Assembly: GCA_963754955.1 (NCBI GenBank) | Contig: CAVWHY010000012.1 | Span: forward strand, 1,634,839-1,698,838 | Source of the DNA: CAVQJU01 sp963754955 | Lineage (GTDB): Bacteria > Acidobacteriota > Vicinamibacteria > Vicinamibacterales > CAVVIG01 | Reading direction: 5' to 3' | DNA length: 64,000 nucleotides | Part shown: positions 32,043 to 40,756 of the stretch, one piece after another | Numbering within the stretch: position 1 is the first letter of the stretch | Layout: each line of letters opens with the position of its first letter | Made by a program: the position numbers and the translations under genes | The notes under the pieces: model-generated | Databases searched by the model: none | Told to the model about the DNA's origin: nothing | What the model saw: only the letters and a program-made list of their open reading frames with translations

Positions 32043-34025
32043 TTACTTCGGCGAATACCAGATCGGCGACGTGAACGCGCGCTCCTGCGTCGTCATCGGC
32101 ACGTTCGGGTCCGTGATCCTGATCTTGAAGTACGCCGCGTCGTACGCGGTCCAGCGCGGCGTCGGGATCTCGAGAACACGCGCGTAGTAGACCGCCCGCA
32201 CCGACGGATCGAAGTCCGGGTCCTTCCAGACGGCGACGAGCTCCGGATCGCCGATCGTGTTGGTAAACGTGGCGGCGCCGACGTCCACGGTGTTTCCCAC
32301 GGGAGTGAGCCTGCCATTGACGATTCGGCGTCGGTCCTGGTCGCCCCAGGCCACGTCGTAGATCTTTTCCTGCGGCTTGCCGTCCTTGCCGAGCCATCCC
32401 TTGATGATCTGGATGCGATCGAGGTTGCCGCTGTACCTATCTTTGAGCGCCGCGACGAGGAACGTCGGTGGCTTGCCGGGCGGCGCAGCGGGCAGATCGG
32501 CGCCCATCGGCACGCCTTTCGCGTAGCCGGCCACCGCCGGCGTGCGCGTGGCGTCAGCCTGAGTGAAGTCGTAGCCACCGAAGAACCGGACGATCATGCG
32601 GGGACCGCTTGTCGCGTACGTCTCACGGCGCATCATGGCGTCCCACAGCTCCGCACGCGTGTTGCCGGTCGCCCATACGGCCGTGTACCCGGCCGCGGTC
32701 ATCTCCCAGCCTTTCACGATGCGGTCGGGACCGAAGTTCATCGCGTCTTCCTCCCAGCGATCCGGACGGGGCTCGGAGCTCGGAAATTTGGCGAAAAAGT
32801 TGTCCTCTTCAGCGGCCACGAGGCCGTTATGGGTGTCGGTTCCGCCCGCCATCCCGAACTTGAACGGGTTGGTTCCCAGGTCCTGTTCAACCTTCAGGCC
32901 GTTCTTGAGCGCTTCGCGCGCGTATTCGCCTGCGATCATGCCGGGCTTCTTCGGGGTCTGCGTCAGGTTGCCGCGGTCCCACAGCTCGTAGGCCGCGAAG
33001 TCGTCAGTGGGCGACAGCGACGGATGCGATTCGCTCTGCCCCTTCATCTGAATCGCTTCGAACAGCGGCTCCCACCGCTGTCGCGCGTCGGCCCATGCCT
33101 TGGTGAGCGGGTCACCGCTGAAGGTGGTCAGCGCGAACATCCGGCCGTTCGACAGGTTCCCGTTGTGCGGGATCGCCAGGATCCTGCCGCCGGTCGTCTT
33201 TTCCCATTCGGTCATCCACTTCCAGAGATCCTCCGGGTTCTCGCTCTGGAACGTGGTGTAGGGCAGCACCCGGTCGGCCTTGTCCTTGTTGTCGCGGTAG
33301 ATGATGTTGCGGTGCAGGTTGTCGCCCCCGCCGGCGTTCGACGTCCACTCGTAGCCGATGAACGCGGTGAACCGCCCCGGTTCGTTGTACTTCTCCGCGA
33401 TCGAGGTGGTCCTGGCCCAGACGCTCCTGGCAAACCTCGGATCGGTCGCGGCCGGCGGCAGCTTCCTGTTCGCCTGTGCGGCTACCAGTTCCATCACCGC
33501 CTTTTTCCCCTCCACTGGCCCGCCGTTGAACATGTCGCGCCAGCGTTTGAGCGTCGGGTCGGCCATCATCTCGGGATTGCCGCCTTTGATCTCGGTGATC
33601 ATCCCCATCATGTCGGAGTGATCCGTGATGGCGACCCAATCGAGCGGCTGTCCGAGCTTCACCGGCTGGCCGCTCGTTGAGGTGACTTCCTCGCCGCGCG
33701 CAAACCGCGTCGCCTCCTCGGGACCGAGCGTCGCGCCACTCCCGCCGGCATCAACCGACCACGCGGTGTGGACGTGCTCGTCGCCGAAGTACGGGCGCTC
33801 GGGGTAATTCCTGCCTGCGTACGGCGAGTAGCCGGGCGTCTTGTTGAAAAGGGCTGGATCAGCCGGCTTGATATCGCCGGTGTCGGCGGTCGACGTCCCT
33901 GCGCCGGACGACGGCCCGCCAAGTTGCACGGCCTGAGACGATTCTGCGGCCGGCGTGGCCGGGCGCTGTGGCCCTCCGCACGCGGCGGCGAGCAACACTG
34001 TCCCAATCACGATGAGTGGTCTCAT
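32043..34025 (-). CDS. DUF3604 lipoprotein
   Basis: 660 aa from ATG 34025 with a lipobox (LLAAACGG) that places it on the periplasmic face of a membrane. Conserved DUF3604 segments are YPERPYFGDEHVHTAWS (PHP-like metal His pair), WVAITDHSDMMGMI, FIGYEWTS, ILAIPHNGNLSNG and FGMAGGTDTHNGLVAAEEDN. These His/Asp motifs resemble PHP-type metallophosphoesterase/hydrolase sites. No reaction is established for the family. Operon order DUF3604-PpiC-HupE recurs in related genomes as I recall (established knowledge, not checked here). Confidence 0.88.
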   Translation of the reverse strand: MRPLIVIGTVLLAAACGGPQRPATPAAESSQAVQLGGPSSGAGTSTADTGDIKPADPALFNKTPGYSPYAGRNYPERPYFGDEHVHTAWSVDAGGSGATLGPEEATRFARGEEVTSTSGQPVKLGQPLDWVAITDHSDMMGMITEIKGGNPEMMADPTLKRWRDMFNGGPVEGKKAVMELVAAQANRKLPPAATDPRFARSVWARTTSIAEKYNEPGRFTAFIGYEWTSNAGGGDNLHRNIIYRDNKDKADRVLPYTTFQSENPEDLWKWMTEWEKTTGGRILAIPHNGNLSNGRMFALTTFSGDPLTKAWADARQRWEPLFEAIQMKGQSESHPSLSPTDDFAAYELWDRGNLTQTPKKPGMIAGEYAREALKNGLKVEQDLGTNPFKFGMAGGTDTHNGLVAAEEDNFFAKFPSSEPRPDRWEEDAMNFGPDRIVKGWEMTAAGYTAVWATGNTRAELWDAMMRRETYATSGPRMIVRFFGGYDFTQADATRTPAVAGYAKGVPMGADLPAAPPGKPPTFLVAALKDRYSGNLDRIQIIKGWLGKDGKPQEKIYDVAWGDQDRRRIVNGRLTPVGNTVDVGAATFTNTIGDPELVAVWKDPDFDPSVRAVYYARVLEIPTPRWTAYDAAYFKIRITDPNVPMTTQERAFTSPIWYSPK

Positions 34026-34488
34026 GGGTATGGCGCCTTTTTCATGTCTGTCGTAGACGGGGAGTCGCATCGGTACTCGATCCGTCAAGCGTGAACGGAT
34101 GCGGGTCGCGCAAACGGACTCGGACGGCTCAGCGTGTGCCTGTGAACCCGTACACGTCGGTCTTGGAATCGCGCGGATCCGCGATCGCCTCAACCCTTAA
34201 CGAAACGTCCAGCGCGCACGCGCTCCAGGACCGAGGGTCAGCGTGGAATGCCCGATTGGTTCCGACCGCGCCGTGCGGACCGGCGCGTTCAGCACGAAGT
34301 CGACCCGTCGCAGGCCGATTGACTCCCGGCGCACGAAACGAAACGAAAGCGTCATGCCGGCGCGGCACGCCTCAACCCGGTCGTCGCTTCGGGACAGATG
34401 GAACGCCGCCGCACGCAGCATCGGCTCCATTCGGCTGAAATCGTCCCGCGTGGTAGGTCTGGCGGCCGCGTAGACACCATCATCGGGC
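34026..34488. other. Intergenic region upstream of the DUF3604 operon
   Basis: It contains the presumed promoter of the DUF3604-PpiC-HupE operon and one short minus-strand ORF (34197-34430, listed separately). The remainder shows no convincing gene, repeat or terminator. Confidence 0.4.
34197..34430 (-). CDS. Small hypothetical protein
   Basis: 77 aa. The sequence has alternating hydrophobic/basic strands (MTLSFRFVRRESIGLRRVDF and VLNAPVRTARSEPIG) ending ARWTFR, which could form a small beta-sandwich of the kind seen in short periplasmic proteins, but no family is recognised. It is 58 bp downstream of the TPR gene on the same strand. Coding bias cannot be separated from the GC-rich background by eye. 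Confidence 0.35.
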   Translation of the reverse strand: MEPMLRAAAFHLSRSDDRVEACRAGMTLSFRFVRRESIGLRRVDFVLNAPVRTARSEPIGHSTLTLGPGARARWTFR

Positions 34489-35844
34489 TCACTTGAGCTT
34501 CGCCAGCAATCGTTCGAACCGAGGGTCGCCGCGCAACGTGTCGTAGTCCGGATCGTGCTCGATCCAGTCCCGCTTGCCGCGGCCGTGTTCGAACGCGCGC
34601 TCCAGCAGCACGAGGGCCTGCTCGCGCAGTCCCGATTTGATGCGCACGCAGGCGCCGCAGACGAGCGCGCTGGTGTCGTCGGGATTCAACTCCAGCGCCC
34701 GTTGCGACCATTCCATCGCACGAACGTGCTGCCCGTCGGCAAAGAGCCCAATCGAGCCAATCGACAGGGCACGGACGTCGGCCGGGTTCAGCGCCAGCAT
34801 GCGCTCCGCGCGGCGCACACCCTCCTGCGCGGCGGCACGCCCCTCGTCCACGCGATTGAGCATCTCCAGCGACTGTCCCAGGAGGATCGGGCTCTGGCAG
34901 TCCTCCAGGCGAACCTCGCTCGCCCGGCGAAAGAGCTCGGCCGAGCGCTCGACGTCGCCGGCCGCGAACGCCGTGCGCGCGAAGTAATAGTAGCTGTCGA
35001 AGAATTGCGGGTTGCGCGCGATCGCGTCTTCGAACGCCGTCGCCGCCTCGGCATAGCGGCGCGACAAGGCCAGCGCACAGCCTCGAGCCATGTGCGCCTC
35101 GGCAAGGTCCGGCGCCTCTTCGAGGGCGCGGCGACTCGCGTCTTCGGCTCCTGCGAGATCCTCCTGGTTCGCCCCGAACCACTCATACAGCGTGGCGTGA
35201 ACGGTCGCCAGACCGGCGAACGCAGGGCCGTAATGGGGATCGCAGGCGGTGGCCTGCCGGAATAGGTCGAGGCTTCGCGTCAGGCTGGATCGCGTCATCT
35301 GAATCAGGTGTTGCCGCCCGCGCAGGTAGTACTCGTAGGCGATGGCGCTCGTGTGCGGCCGGGCCAGCCGCTGCCGCTCGTCCCCGTCGATCTGACCTCC
35401 GCCGACGCGCCGCGCGACGTGCCGGGCGATCTCGTCCTGCATCGCGAACACGTCCGCCATCGTGCGATCGAATCGCTCGGACCAGTGCTGATGGCCCGAC
35501 GCGACGTCCACCAATTGCACGGTAATTCGAAGGTGGTGGTCTGCCTTCCGTACGCTGCCGTCGAGCAGAGCCGCGATGCCGAGGTGTCGCGCGATTTCGC
35601 GCACGTCACCGCCAGTTCGACGGAAGTGGAATGACGCCGCCCGCGCCGTCACGCGCAGGCGGGCGATCTGCGACAGCGACGTCATCAGCTCCTCGGCGAT
35701 GCCCTCGCAGAGGTAACCCAGATCGCGCGCCGGGCTCATGTCGACGAACGGCAGAACGGCGATCGACGTAATGGGCGGCGGCGGGAGAGACGTGTCAGCG
35801 GCGCCCTCCACAGGCACGGGCGTCAGCGCGGCCGACGAATCCAT
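34489..35844 (-). CDS. TolB-like/TPR protein, effector half of a winged-helix regulator
   Basis: 451 aa. N-terminal ITSIAVLPFVDMSPARDLGY with the CEGIAEELMTSLS motif is the TolB-N-like (adenylate-cyclase-associated) domain found in CadC/TPR regulators, then about eight TPR-type helical repeats (for example AYEYYLRGRQHLIQMTRSSL and WSQRALELNPDDTSALVC). It overlaps the DNA-binding ORF at 35795-36133 by 50 bp, and a one-base frameshift would fuse them into a single regulator. No membrane helix is seen between the halves. Confidence 0.85.
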   Translation of the reverse strand: MDSSAALTPVPVEGAADTSLPPPPITSIAVLPFVDMSPARDLGYLCEGIAEELMTSLSQIARLRVTARAASFHFRRTGGDVREIARHLGIAALLDGSVRKADHHLRITVQLVDVASGHQHWSERFDRTMADVFAMQDEIARHVARRVGGGQIDGDERQRLARPHTSAIAYEYYLRGRQHLIQMTRSSLTRSLDLFRQATACDPHYGPAFAGLATVHATLYEWFGANQEDLAGAEDASRRALEEAPDLAEAHMARGCALALSRRYAEAATAFEDAIARNPQFFDSYYYFARTAFAAGDVERSAELFRRASEVRLEDCQSPILLGQSLEMLNRVDEGRAAAQEGVRRAERMLALNPADVRALSIGSIGLFADGQHVRAMEWSQRALELNPDDTSALVCGACVRIKSGLREQALVLLERAFEHGRGKRDWIEHDPDYDTLRGDPRFERLLAKLK

Positions 35845-36133
35845 AGCCTCGCCGGTACCGGGTCTCGATGAACCGCGGCCGCCTGGGATCGTCGTTCAGC
35901 GCTCGACGCAGTTCCTGCACGCACGAGGTCAGCGCATCGTCGCTGACGGCGACGCCGTTCCAGACCCTGGCGAAGAGGTCTTCTTTCGAGACGGGCGCGC
36001 CGGCGTGGATCACCAGCTCTTTGAGCACCTCCGCCGCCTTCGGCGTGAGCCGGACCTCGCCGTCGCCCGACCACAACCGTCCGGTCGCGATGTCGAATCT
36101 GAATGTCCCGCCAAAGCGGACGCTCTGAGTCAT
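35795..36133 (-). CDS. Winged-helix DNA-binding domain (CadC/OmpR C-type)
   Basis: About 112 aa from ATG 36133. FDIATGRLWSGDGEVRLTP, KAAEVLKELVIHAGAPVSKE, DLFARVWNGVAVSDDALTSC and the recognition-helix region VQELRRALNDDPRRPRFIET, with RRGYGFV at the end, form a complete trans_reg_C domain. Proteins of this type are usually joined to a TolB/TPR effector, which here begins in another frame at 35844. The gene is divergent from the secreted protein at 36279 and may regulate it. Confidence 0.86.
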   Translation of the reverse strand: MTQSVRFGGTFRFDIATGRLWSGDGEVRLTPKAAEVLKELVIHAGAPVSKEDLFARVWNGVAVSDDALTSCVQELRRALNDDPRRPRFIETRYRRGYGFVGRADARACGGRR

Positions 36134-36278
36134 GGCCGCTCCCGCGCACGGACTCGGGACGATCTCGGAAAGAACCCGGCGAAGTCCCGGCTTTCTCCCG
36201 GGACTTGCGAGGTGCGCGTTCGGTACCTTGTGACATACCGGACGGAGCGAAGGCAACAGCGAATCGCAGGAGGTTGAG

Positions 36279-36926
36279 ATGATGACTCGCAGACAAGTCG
36301 TACGGGGAGTCGGAGCCGGCGTTATCGTGGCCGCCCTGGTCGCGGGCGGCGGGTCGGCGCGCTCGCTGGCGCAGGCCGATCATTCGCACCAGGGCACGGC
36401 GACCAGCGCGTGGGACGGCCACCCGCATGGAGCGCTGGTCCAGGCCGTTCGACAGGCCACTGAGCCCTTGCAGGATCCGGCGTTTGCACAAGCCGTCGGC
36501 TACACGCCGATCTTCGGCTGCGTGAGCGGACCGGATCGCGGCGCCATGGGTCAGCACTTCGTCAACTTCTCCCTCGTGACCGACGGCCAGCTCGACGCCG
36601 CGCATCCAGAGCTCGTCATCTACGAGTCGCTGCCGGGCGGACACCTGAAGCTCACTGGCGCCGAATTCCTCGTGCTCAAGGACCAATGGGACGCCGCGCA
36701 CGCGGCGCCGCCGCAGCTGATGGGGCAGCTGTTCCACCTCAACGAAGCGCCCAACCGGTATCGTCTGCCCGCGTTCTACTCGCTGCACGTGTGGGCGTGG
36801 AAGGAGAACCCGTTCGGCGCCTTCGTGAACTGGCATCCGCACGTGTCGTGCGAGGGCGTCGGTGAGGACACGGCGCCCATGCCGCCGCCGGATCCCGGTC
36901 CGGACGGGATCACCATGAAGAAATGA
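36279..36926 (+). CDS. Exported hypothetical protein with Tat-like signal
   Basis: 215 aa. AGGAGG precedes two adjacent ATG codons (36279 and 36282). The N-terminus TRRQVVRGVGAGVIVAAL fits a Tat or Sec signal. The mature part is acidic and aromatic with GYTPIFGCVSGPDRGAMGQH, FVNFSLVTDGQLDAAHPELV, NRYRLPAFYSLHVWAWKENP and NWHPHVSCEG. The His/Cys pattern could bind metal, but no family is recognised. Twenty-one bases upstream of the rhodanese gene, so likely cotranscribed. Confidence 0.72.
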   Translation: MMTRRQVVRGVGAGVIVAALVAGGGSARSLAQADHSHQGTATSAWDGHPHGALVQAVRQATEPLQDPAFAQAVGYTPIFGCVSGPDRGAMGQHFVNFSLVTDGQLDAAHPELVIYESLPGGHLKLTGAEFLVLKDQWDAAHAAPPQLMGQLFHLNEAPNRYRLPAFYSLHVWAWKENPFGAFVNWHPHVSCEGVGEDTAPMPPPDPGPDGITMKK

Positions 36927-36947
36927 TGGGAAGGAAGGAGTGACGTT

Positions 36948-37325
36948 ATGGCGAGCGTTCAGGAATGGTTGTCAACGGCGAACGCGATTGTCCCGCGGCT
37001 CGCGCCGCACGAGCTCAAGGACTTGCTGTCACGTCCCGACGTCGTGCTGATCGACGTGCGTGACGCATCCGAGGTGCAGCGGTCGGGAAGAATCCGGGGC
37101 GCACACAACATCTCGCGCGGCATGCTCGAGTTCCGCGCCGACGGCGCGAGCGCCTATCACGACCCCGTTCTGCAGAAGGACAGGACGCTGGTCCTGTACT
37201 GCGCGTCCGGCGGACGCTCCGCGCTCGCCGCGAAGACGCTGCTGGACATGGGCTATGCCTCGGTCTACAACGCGGGCGGATTCAACGAACTGGCATCGGC
37301 GGGAATCGAGACCGAACACGCTTAG
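36948..37325 (+). CDS. Rhodanese-domain sulfurtransferase
   Basis: 125 aa. Single rhodanese domain: LAPHELKDLLSRPDVVLIDV, DASEVQRSGRIRGAHNISRG, and the active loop YCASGGRSALAAKTL with the nucleophilic Cys at about residue 85. It transfers sulfane sulfur to cyanide, thiols or protein acceptors in the cytoplasm. It closely follows the exported protein, and the pair may handle sulfur or oxidative stress (inference). Confidence 0.9.
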   Translation: MASVQEWLSTANAIVPRLAPHELKDLLSRPDVVLIDVRDASEVQRSGRIRGAHNISRGMLEFRADGASAYHDPVLQKDRTLVLYCASGGRSALAAKTLLDMGYASVYNAGGFNELASAGIETEHA

Positions 37326-37328
37326 ATC

Positions 37329-37658
37329 TCATGTCGGAGGCTGCGGCGAGGCGTCGAACGACACGAACGCGGACGCGTTCACCGCCGACAAGCGGCCCGT
37401 CGGCGCGTGACGGATGACGACGGCCTCCACTCCGTCGACTCCGTCCGCGCAGACAACCTCTGCACGTATCGTGACCCTGAGCTGACCGCCGTCGGCGCCG
37501 GCGCAGTTCAGGACATTCCTCCGGAGCCGCCGCGCTCCCCGCGTATCGGCAGAACGCAAGACGACGAGAACGCGGTGGCCGCGCTGCAGCGCACTGACAG
37601 CGGCGGCGCGCGCGGCGCAGCCATCGCCGGCGATAACGAGATCGACCGTTCGGATCAT
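37329..37658 (-). CDS. Short FAD/NAD-binding-like protein
   Basis: 109 aa. VDLVIAGDGCAARAAAVSAL is a dinucleotide-binding motif like GxGxxA of flavoproteins, and the chain then runs HRVLVVLRSADTRGARRLRR but stops before any second domain. It is either a small isolated Rossmann protein or a truncated flavoprotein. Its start overlaps the dihaem peroxidase stop by four bases (ATGA), strong evidence for translation from that transcript. The 3' end meets the rhodanese gene convergently. Confidence 0.6.
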   Translation of the reverse strand: MIRTVDLVIAGDGCAARAAAVSALQRGHRVLVVLRSADTRGARRLRRNVLNCAGADGGQLRVTIRAEVVCADGVDGVEAVVIRHAPTGRLSAVNASAFVSFDASPQPPT

Positions 37659-38898
37659 GGCGTCCGCCTCGGTGGATCGGGTTCGCTGACAACGATGGGG
37701 CCGCTCAGCGTCCGCAAGAACGCTTCGATCTGTCGCAGCTCGACGGGTTTCATCCGGAGCGGGCGCAATTCGCTGTGGCCGATGGCTGCGGCCGGCGCAC
37801 GATTGTAGTGATCGAGCACGTCGGCGAGCGTCGCGAGCTGCCCGGCGTCCATGTACGGCGCCCGTTCAGCCACGTTCCGCAGCGAGGGCACCTTGTATGC
37901 GCGATCGAGGGTGTGCTCGCCCGTCACGATGAAGTCGAGCTCAGCGCATCGCTCGTGGGCGTCGCTCCAACGGCTCCGGCAGTTGAATTCATCGTTCAAC
38001 ACCGCCGTCGCGCCGGTCAGCCGGCCGTGGTCCATCGCGAGCTCCGGCCTCGGCGGCACGCCCGTGTTGTGGAATTCATTGCTGGTGAGCAGGGGGCCGT
38101 TGTGGCACTGCGTGCAGTTCGCCCTGCCGATAAACAGCCGCAAGCCGGCGATTTCGTCATCCGTCAGGATGTTCTGGCCTGACTGCCCCGTCGTTAGTGC
38201 GGCGACGTACTTGTCGAAGGGAGATGCCTCGAACTCGATCCGCCGCTCGTAGGCGGCGAGCGCCTTGCCGATGTTCACGAACACACGGGTCACATCGTCG
38301 CGCTGCGCGCCGCTCAGCGCACGCCACGCTGAAGCGGCAGCTCGATCCGTGACCGGACCCGCGGATGGAGCGACGCCGGAGAGATCGGGCAGCGCGTCCG
38401 AAGATCTGCTGGTACTGCGGAGCGTAGGACTCGGCGATGACGTGCGCGTACTGCGCGCGCGTGCCGCCGTGCTCAACCGGACTCTCCAGGGGACCGAGTG
38501 CCTGGGCCCAGAGACTGTCTTTCCGGCCATCCCAGAACAGAAACGGCGACCGCGCCATGCCTGCGATCGGCATGGCGCGCCGGGCGGTGGTGCCGACGCC
38601 GTTCGCGAGTGGGATCCCATCCTGGAAGCCCCGATCAGCCTGGTGACACGTGCTGCACGCCACACGACCGTTGGAGCTCAGTCGCGTGTCGAAGAACAGC
38701 CGCCGCCCGAGATCCGCGGCTCGCGGGTCGTCGGCGACGCGATTCGTCGGATCTCGAGGGAGTGAGTCGAGCTCCGCAAGCGACATCGATCGGAGCTCGT
38801 CGACCTGCGCGCTCGTCCAACCGCCGCGGCCCGATGCCGTCGACGGTCGCGATGGTCGTGAACAGGAGTACGGCTATTGAAAACAGGCGGTTCGTCAT
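37655..38898 (-). CDS. MauG/cytochrome c peroxidase-like dihaem protein (frameshifted)
   Basis: Signal peptide from ATG 38898 (FSIAVLLFTTIATVDG). The frame changes near 38835, then ELDSLPRDPTNRVADDPRAA, then LGRRLFFDTRLSSNGRVACS with the first haem site CSTCHQ, PFLFWDGRKDSLW, a second change near 38400, NIGKALAAYERRIEFEASPF, the second haem site CTQCHN, and YKVPSLRNVAERAPYMDAGQ. This is the bacterial CCP/MauG family, reducing peroxide or oxidising partner proteins in the periplasm. Two frameshifts interrupt the reading frame. Confidence 0.82.
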
Positions 38899-38913
38899 GG
38901 CAGCGGACTCGAA

Positions 38914-39364
38914 TCACAGATCCAGGTTGAACGTGACGGTGTCCGCGCCGCGGGAACCCGCAATCGCGAGCTTGAACTCCCACCAGCCGCCCATGTTGAA
39001 GCGCACGCCTTCGATCTCGTAAATGCCGTCGCCGAGGGCCCTGGTCACGCGCGGCCGCGTCGGCAGCCCGTGACCGTGCTGCGGCATACCCCCGTCGATC
39101 GAGATCTCCGCCTCGTCAATTGCGCCGCCCTTCAGCGTCGTGAACGGTGACGCGGACGGTTTGCATCTGTCGGGGACGCAGGGGCCTGGCAGGCTCGAGC
39201 GTGGCAACGTAGCGGCCTCCCGCTGACGCACGCGGGCCCAATCCGAACTGGCTTGCCGCCGGCCGCTTCGCGCCGGTGCCGTGGATCATCATCATCGCGT
39301 GGCTGCACGCGGTCATGCTGATCGCGACGGTCATGATCGCGATCGTCAGCACAGTTCGCCGCAT
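38914..39364 (-). CDS. YtkA/FixH-like lipoprotein (frameshifted)
   Basis: From ATG 39364 a lipoprotein signal (VLTIAIMTVAISMTACSHAM) is followed by a short linker and a YtkA-like beta-sandwich: RQMQTVRVTVHDAEGR, then after a frame change near 39120 DEAEISIDGGMPQHGHGLPT, RPRVTRALGDGIYEIEGVRF and NMGGWWEFKLAI. MPQHGHGLPT is the typical metal-binding-like loop of YtkA-type domains. It lies just upstream of the dihaem peroxidase gene on the same strand, consistent with a copper- or haem-handling partner. Confidence 0.77.
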
Positions 39365-39555
39365 CATCGGTGTTTCAATACGCTGGGTGTCTCTCATCGT
39401 CGTCTCCGAATGTCAGCGCGGCGGTGATCGCCGCGGTGTGATTCGAAGCGTAGCGAGCCCACCGGTTCGAAGATTGAACGCTCAGGTCAAAGTTCTTGAA
39501 CGTATCGGCATGTTGAAAACCGGCTACGGAGCGCGCCCGCTGGTACAATGCCGGC

Positions 39556-40413
39556 TTGTCATACCAGCCAAACGACGAGCCGTATCGCTGGCTGAGCCTT
39601 CCGCGCTGGTACCTGTGGGAGGGGGGCTTTCTCCTCACGGCCAGAGCTCAGGGCGTCGTGCCCGCTCACGCGCACCACGCGATTCAGATCGTCATCGCGC
39701 TCGACGGATGCGTCGCCATTGCCGGCAGCGATGGTGAATGGCGTGAGGCGCGAGCCATCGTCGTGCGGCCGGACGCCGTGCACTCCTTCGACTGCAACGG
39801 CGCGTTCGGGGTGATGATGTTCGTGGATCCGGAGTCCAGCGAAGGCGCCTGGTTGTCGACGTCGCTTCGGCAGGACATCACGGTGGTCCCGGATACCCGG
39901 CTCGATCCGATGGTGCCGGAACTTCGCACGTTCGCAGAACAGCCCGAGGAAACGCCGGATATCGCGGCGCTCGTTCGCCGGTGCATCCATGGCTTGAGAC
40001 CCGGCCTCGCGCCGACTCGGCGGCTGGATTCGCGCGTGACGACGGTGCTCGACGCGATTCGAGCATCCGACGACCTGCGGATGTCGCTGGATCAGGCGGC
40101 GGACAAGGCCTGTCTGTCGCCGACGCGTTTCGCCCACCTGTTCAAGGACCAGGTCGGCCTTCCGTTCAGCCGGTACATGCTGTGGCGCAAGTTGACGCGA
40201 GCCATGGTCGCCATCGCGTCCGAGGGCACGATTGCGGCCGCGGCGCACGCAGCGGACTTCGCGGATGCCGCACACCTGACGCGGACGTTCTACCAGATGG
40301 TCGGCATGGCCCCGTCGGCGTTGATGCGTGGCGACTTCATTGAAATCCCGTCGCCGTTCAACACGTTGCCGGGGGATGTCGCCCGGCCCCGGTTTCCGCG
40401 ACCGACCGAATAG
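39556..40413 (+). CDS. AraC-family transcriptional regulator
   Basis: 285 aa with TTG start at 39556. An N-terminal cupin sensor half (VPAHAHHAIQIVIALDGCVA and ARAIVVRPDAVHSFDC) and a C-terminal double helix-turn-helix (ASDDLRMSLDQAADKACLSP, TRFAHLFKDQVGLPFSRYML, and the second HTH AAHAADFADAAHLTRTFYQM). Divergent from the YtkA/MauG genes, with about 190 bp between starts. It likely controls those genes or the following metallothionein. Confidence 0.87.
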   Translation: MSYQPNDEPYRWLSLPRWYLWEGGFLLTARAQGVVPAHAHHAIQIVIALDGCVAIAGSDGEWREARAIVVRPDAVHSFDCNGAFGVMMFVDPESSEGAWLSTSLRQDITVVPDTRLDPMVPELRTFAEQPEETPDIAALVRRCIHGLRPGLAPTRRLDSRVTTVLDAIRASDDLRMSLDQAADKACLSPTRFAHLFKDQVGLPFSRYMLWRKLTRAMVAIASEGTIAAAAHAADFADAAHLTRTFYQMVGMAPSALMRGDFIEIPSPFNTLPGDVARPRFPRPTE

Positions 40414-40519
40414 CCGATTCATTCAACGACAATAGCTGCTCCATCCAATCCCGGCGACCGGCCGGGATGAGAGACTCCGTTTCGTTGACATGACGTCAAC
40501 ATCAGAAAAGGAGCTTCTC

Positions 40520-40756
40520 ATGACCACTCAATCGAACGTCTGTGTATGCGAGACCTGCGTTGGGACTCAGTGCACCTGCGGCTGCCAGCATCCAGCGCCG
40601 GTGCCGACTGCTTCGTGCCGGTGCGGTGAGGTCTGCCACTGCGGCGACACGTGCAACTGCACCAGCTGCCAGCACGCGAACGCGCGCATCCTGGTGGCCC
40701 GGGATGAAAGCCATCGTTCGCGAGACGTACGGACCGCCCGACGTGCTGCACCTTGA
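40520..40756 (+). CDS. Bacterial metallothionein
   Basis: 78 aa from ATG 40520, preceded by AAAAGGAG. Thirteen Cys cluster in two groups, CVCETCVGTQCTCGC and CRCGEVCHCGDTCNCTSC, with the TASCRCGEVCHCG core known in bacterial metallothioneins that bind zinc, cadmium or copper. After the Cys block it extends about 25 basic residues (RILVARDESHRSRDVR) that overlap the next gene by 53 bp, so the tail may be an added extension. No other Cys-rich gene is near. Confidence 0.87.
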   Translation: MTTQSNVCVCETCVGTQCTCGCQHPAPVPTASCRCGEVCHCGDTCNCTSCQHANARILVARDESHRSRDVRTARRAAP

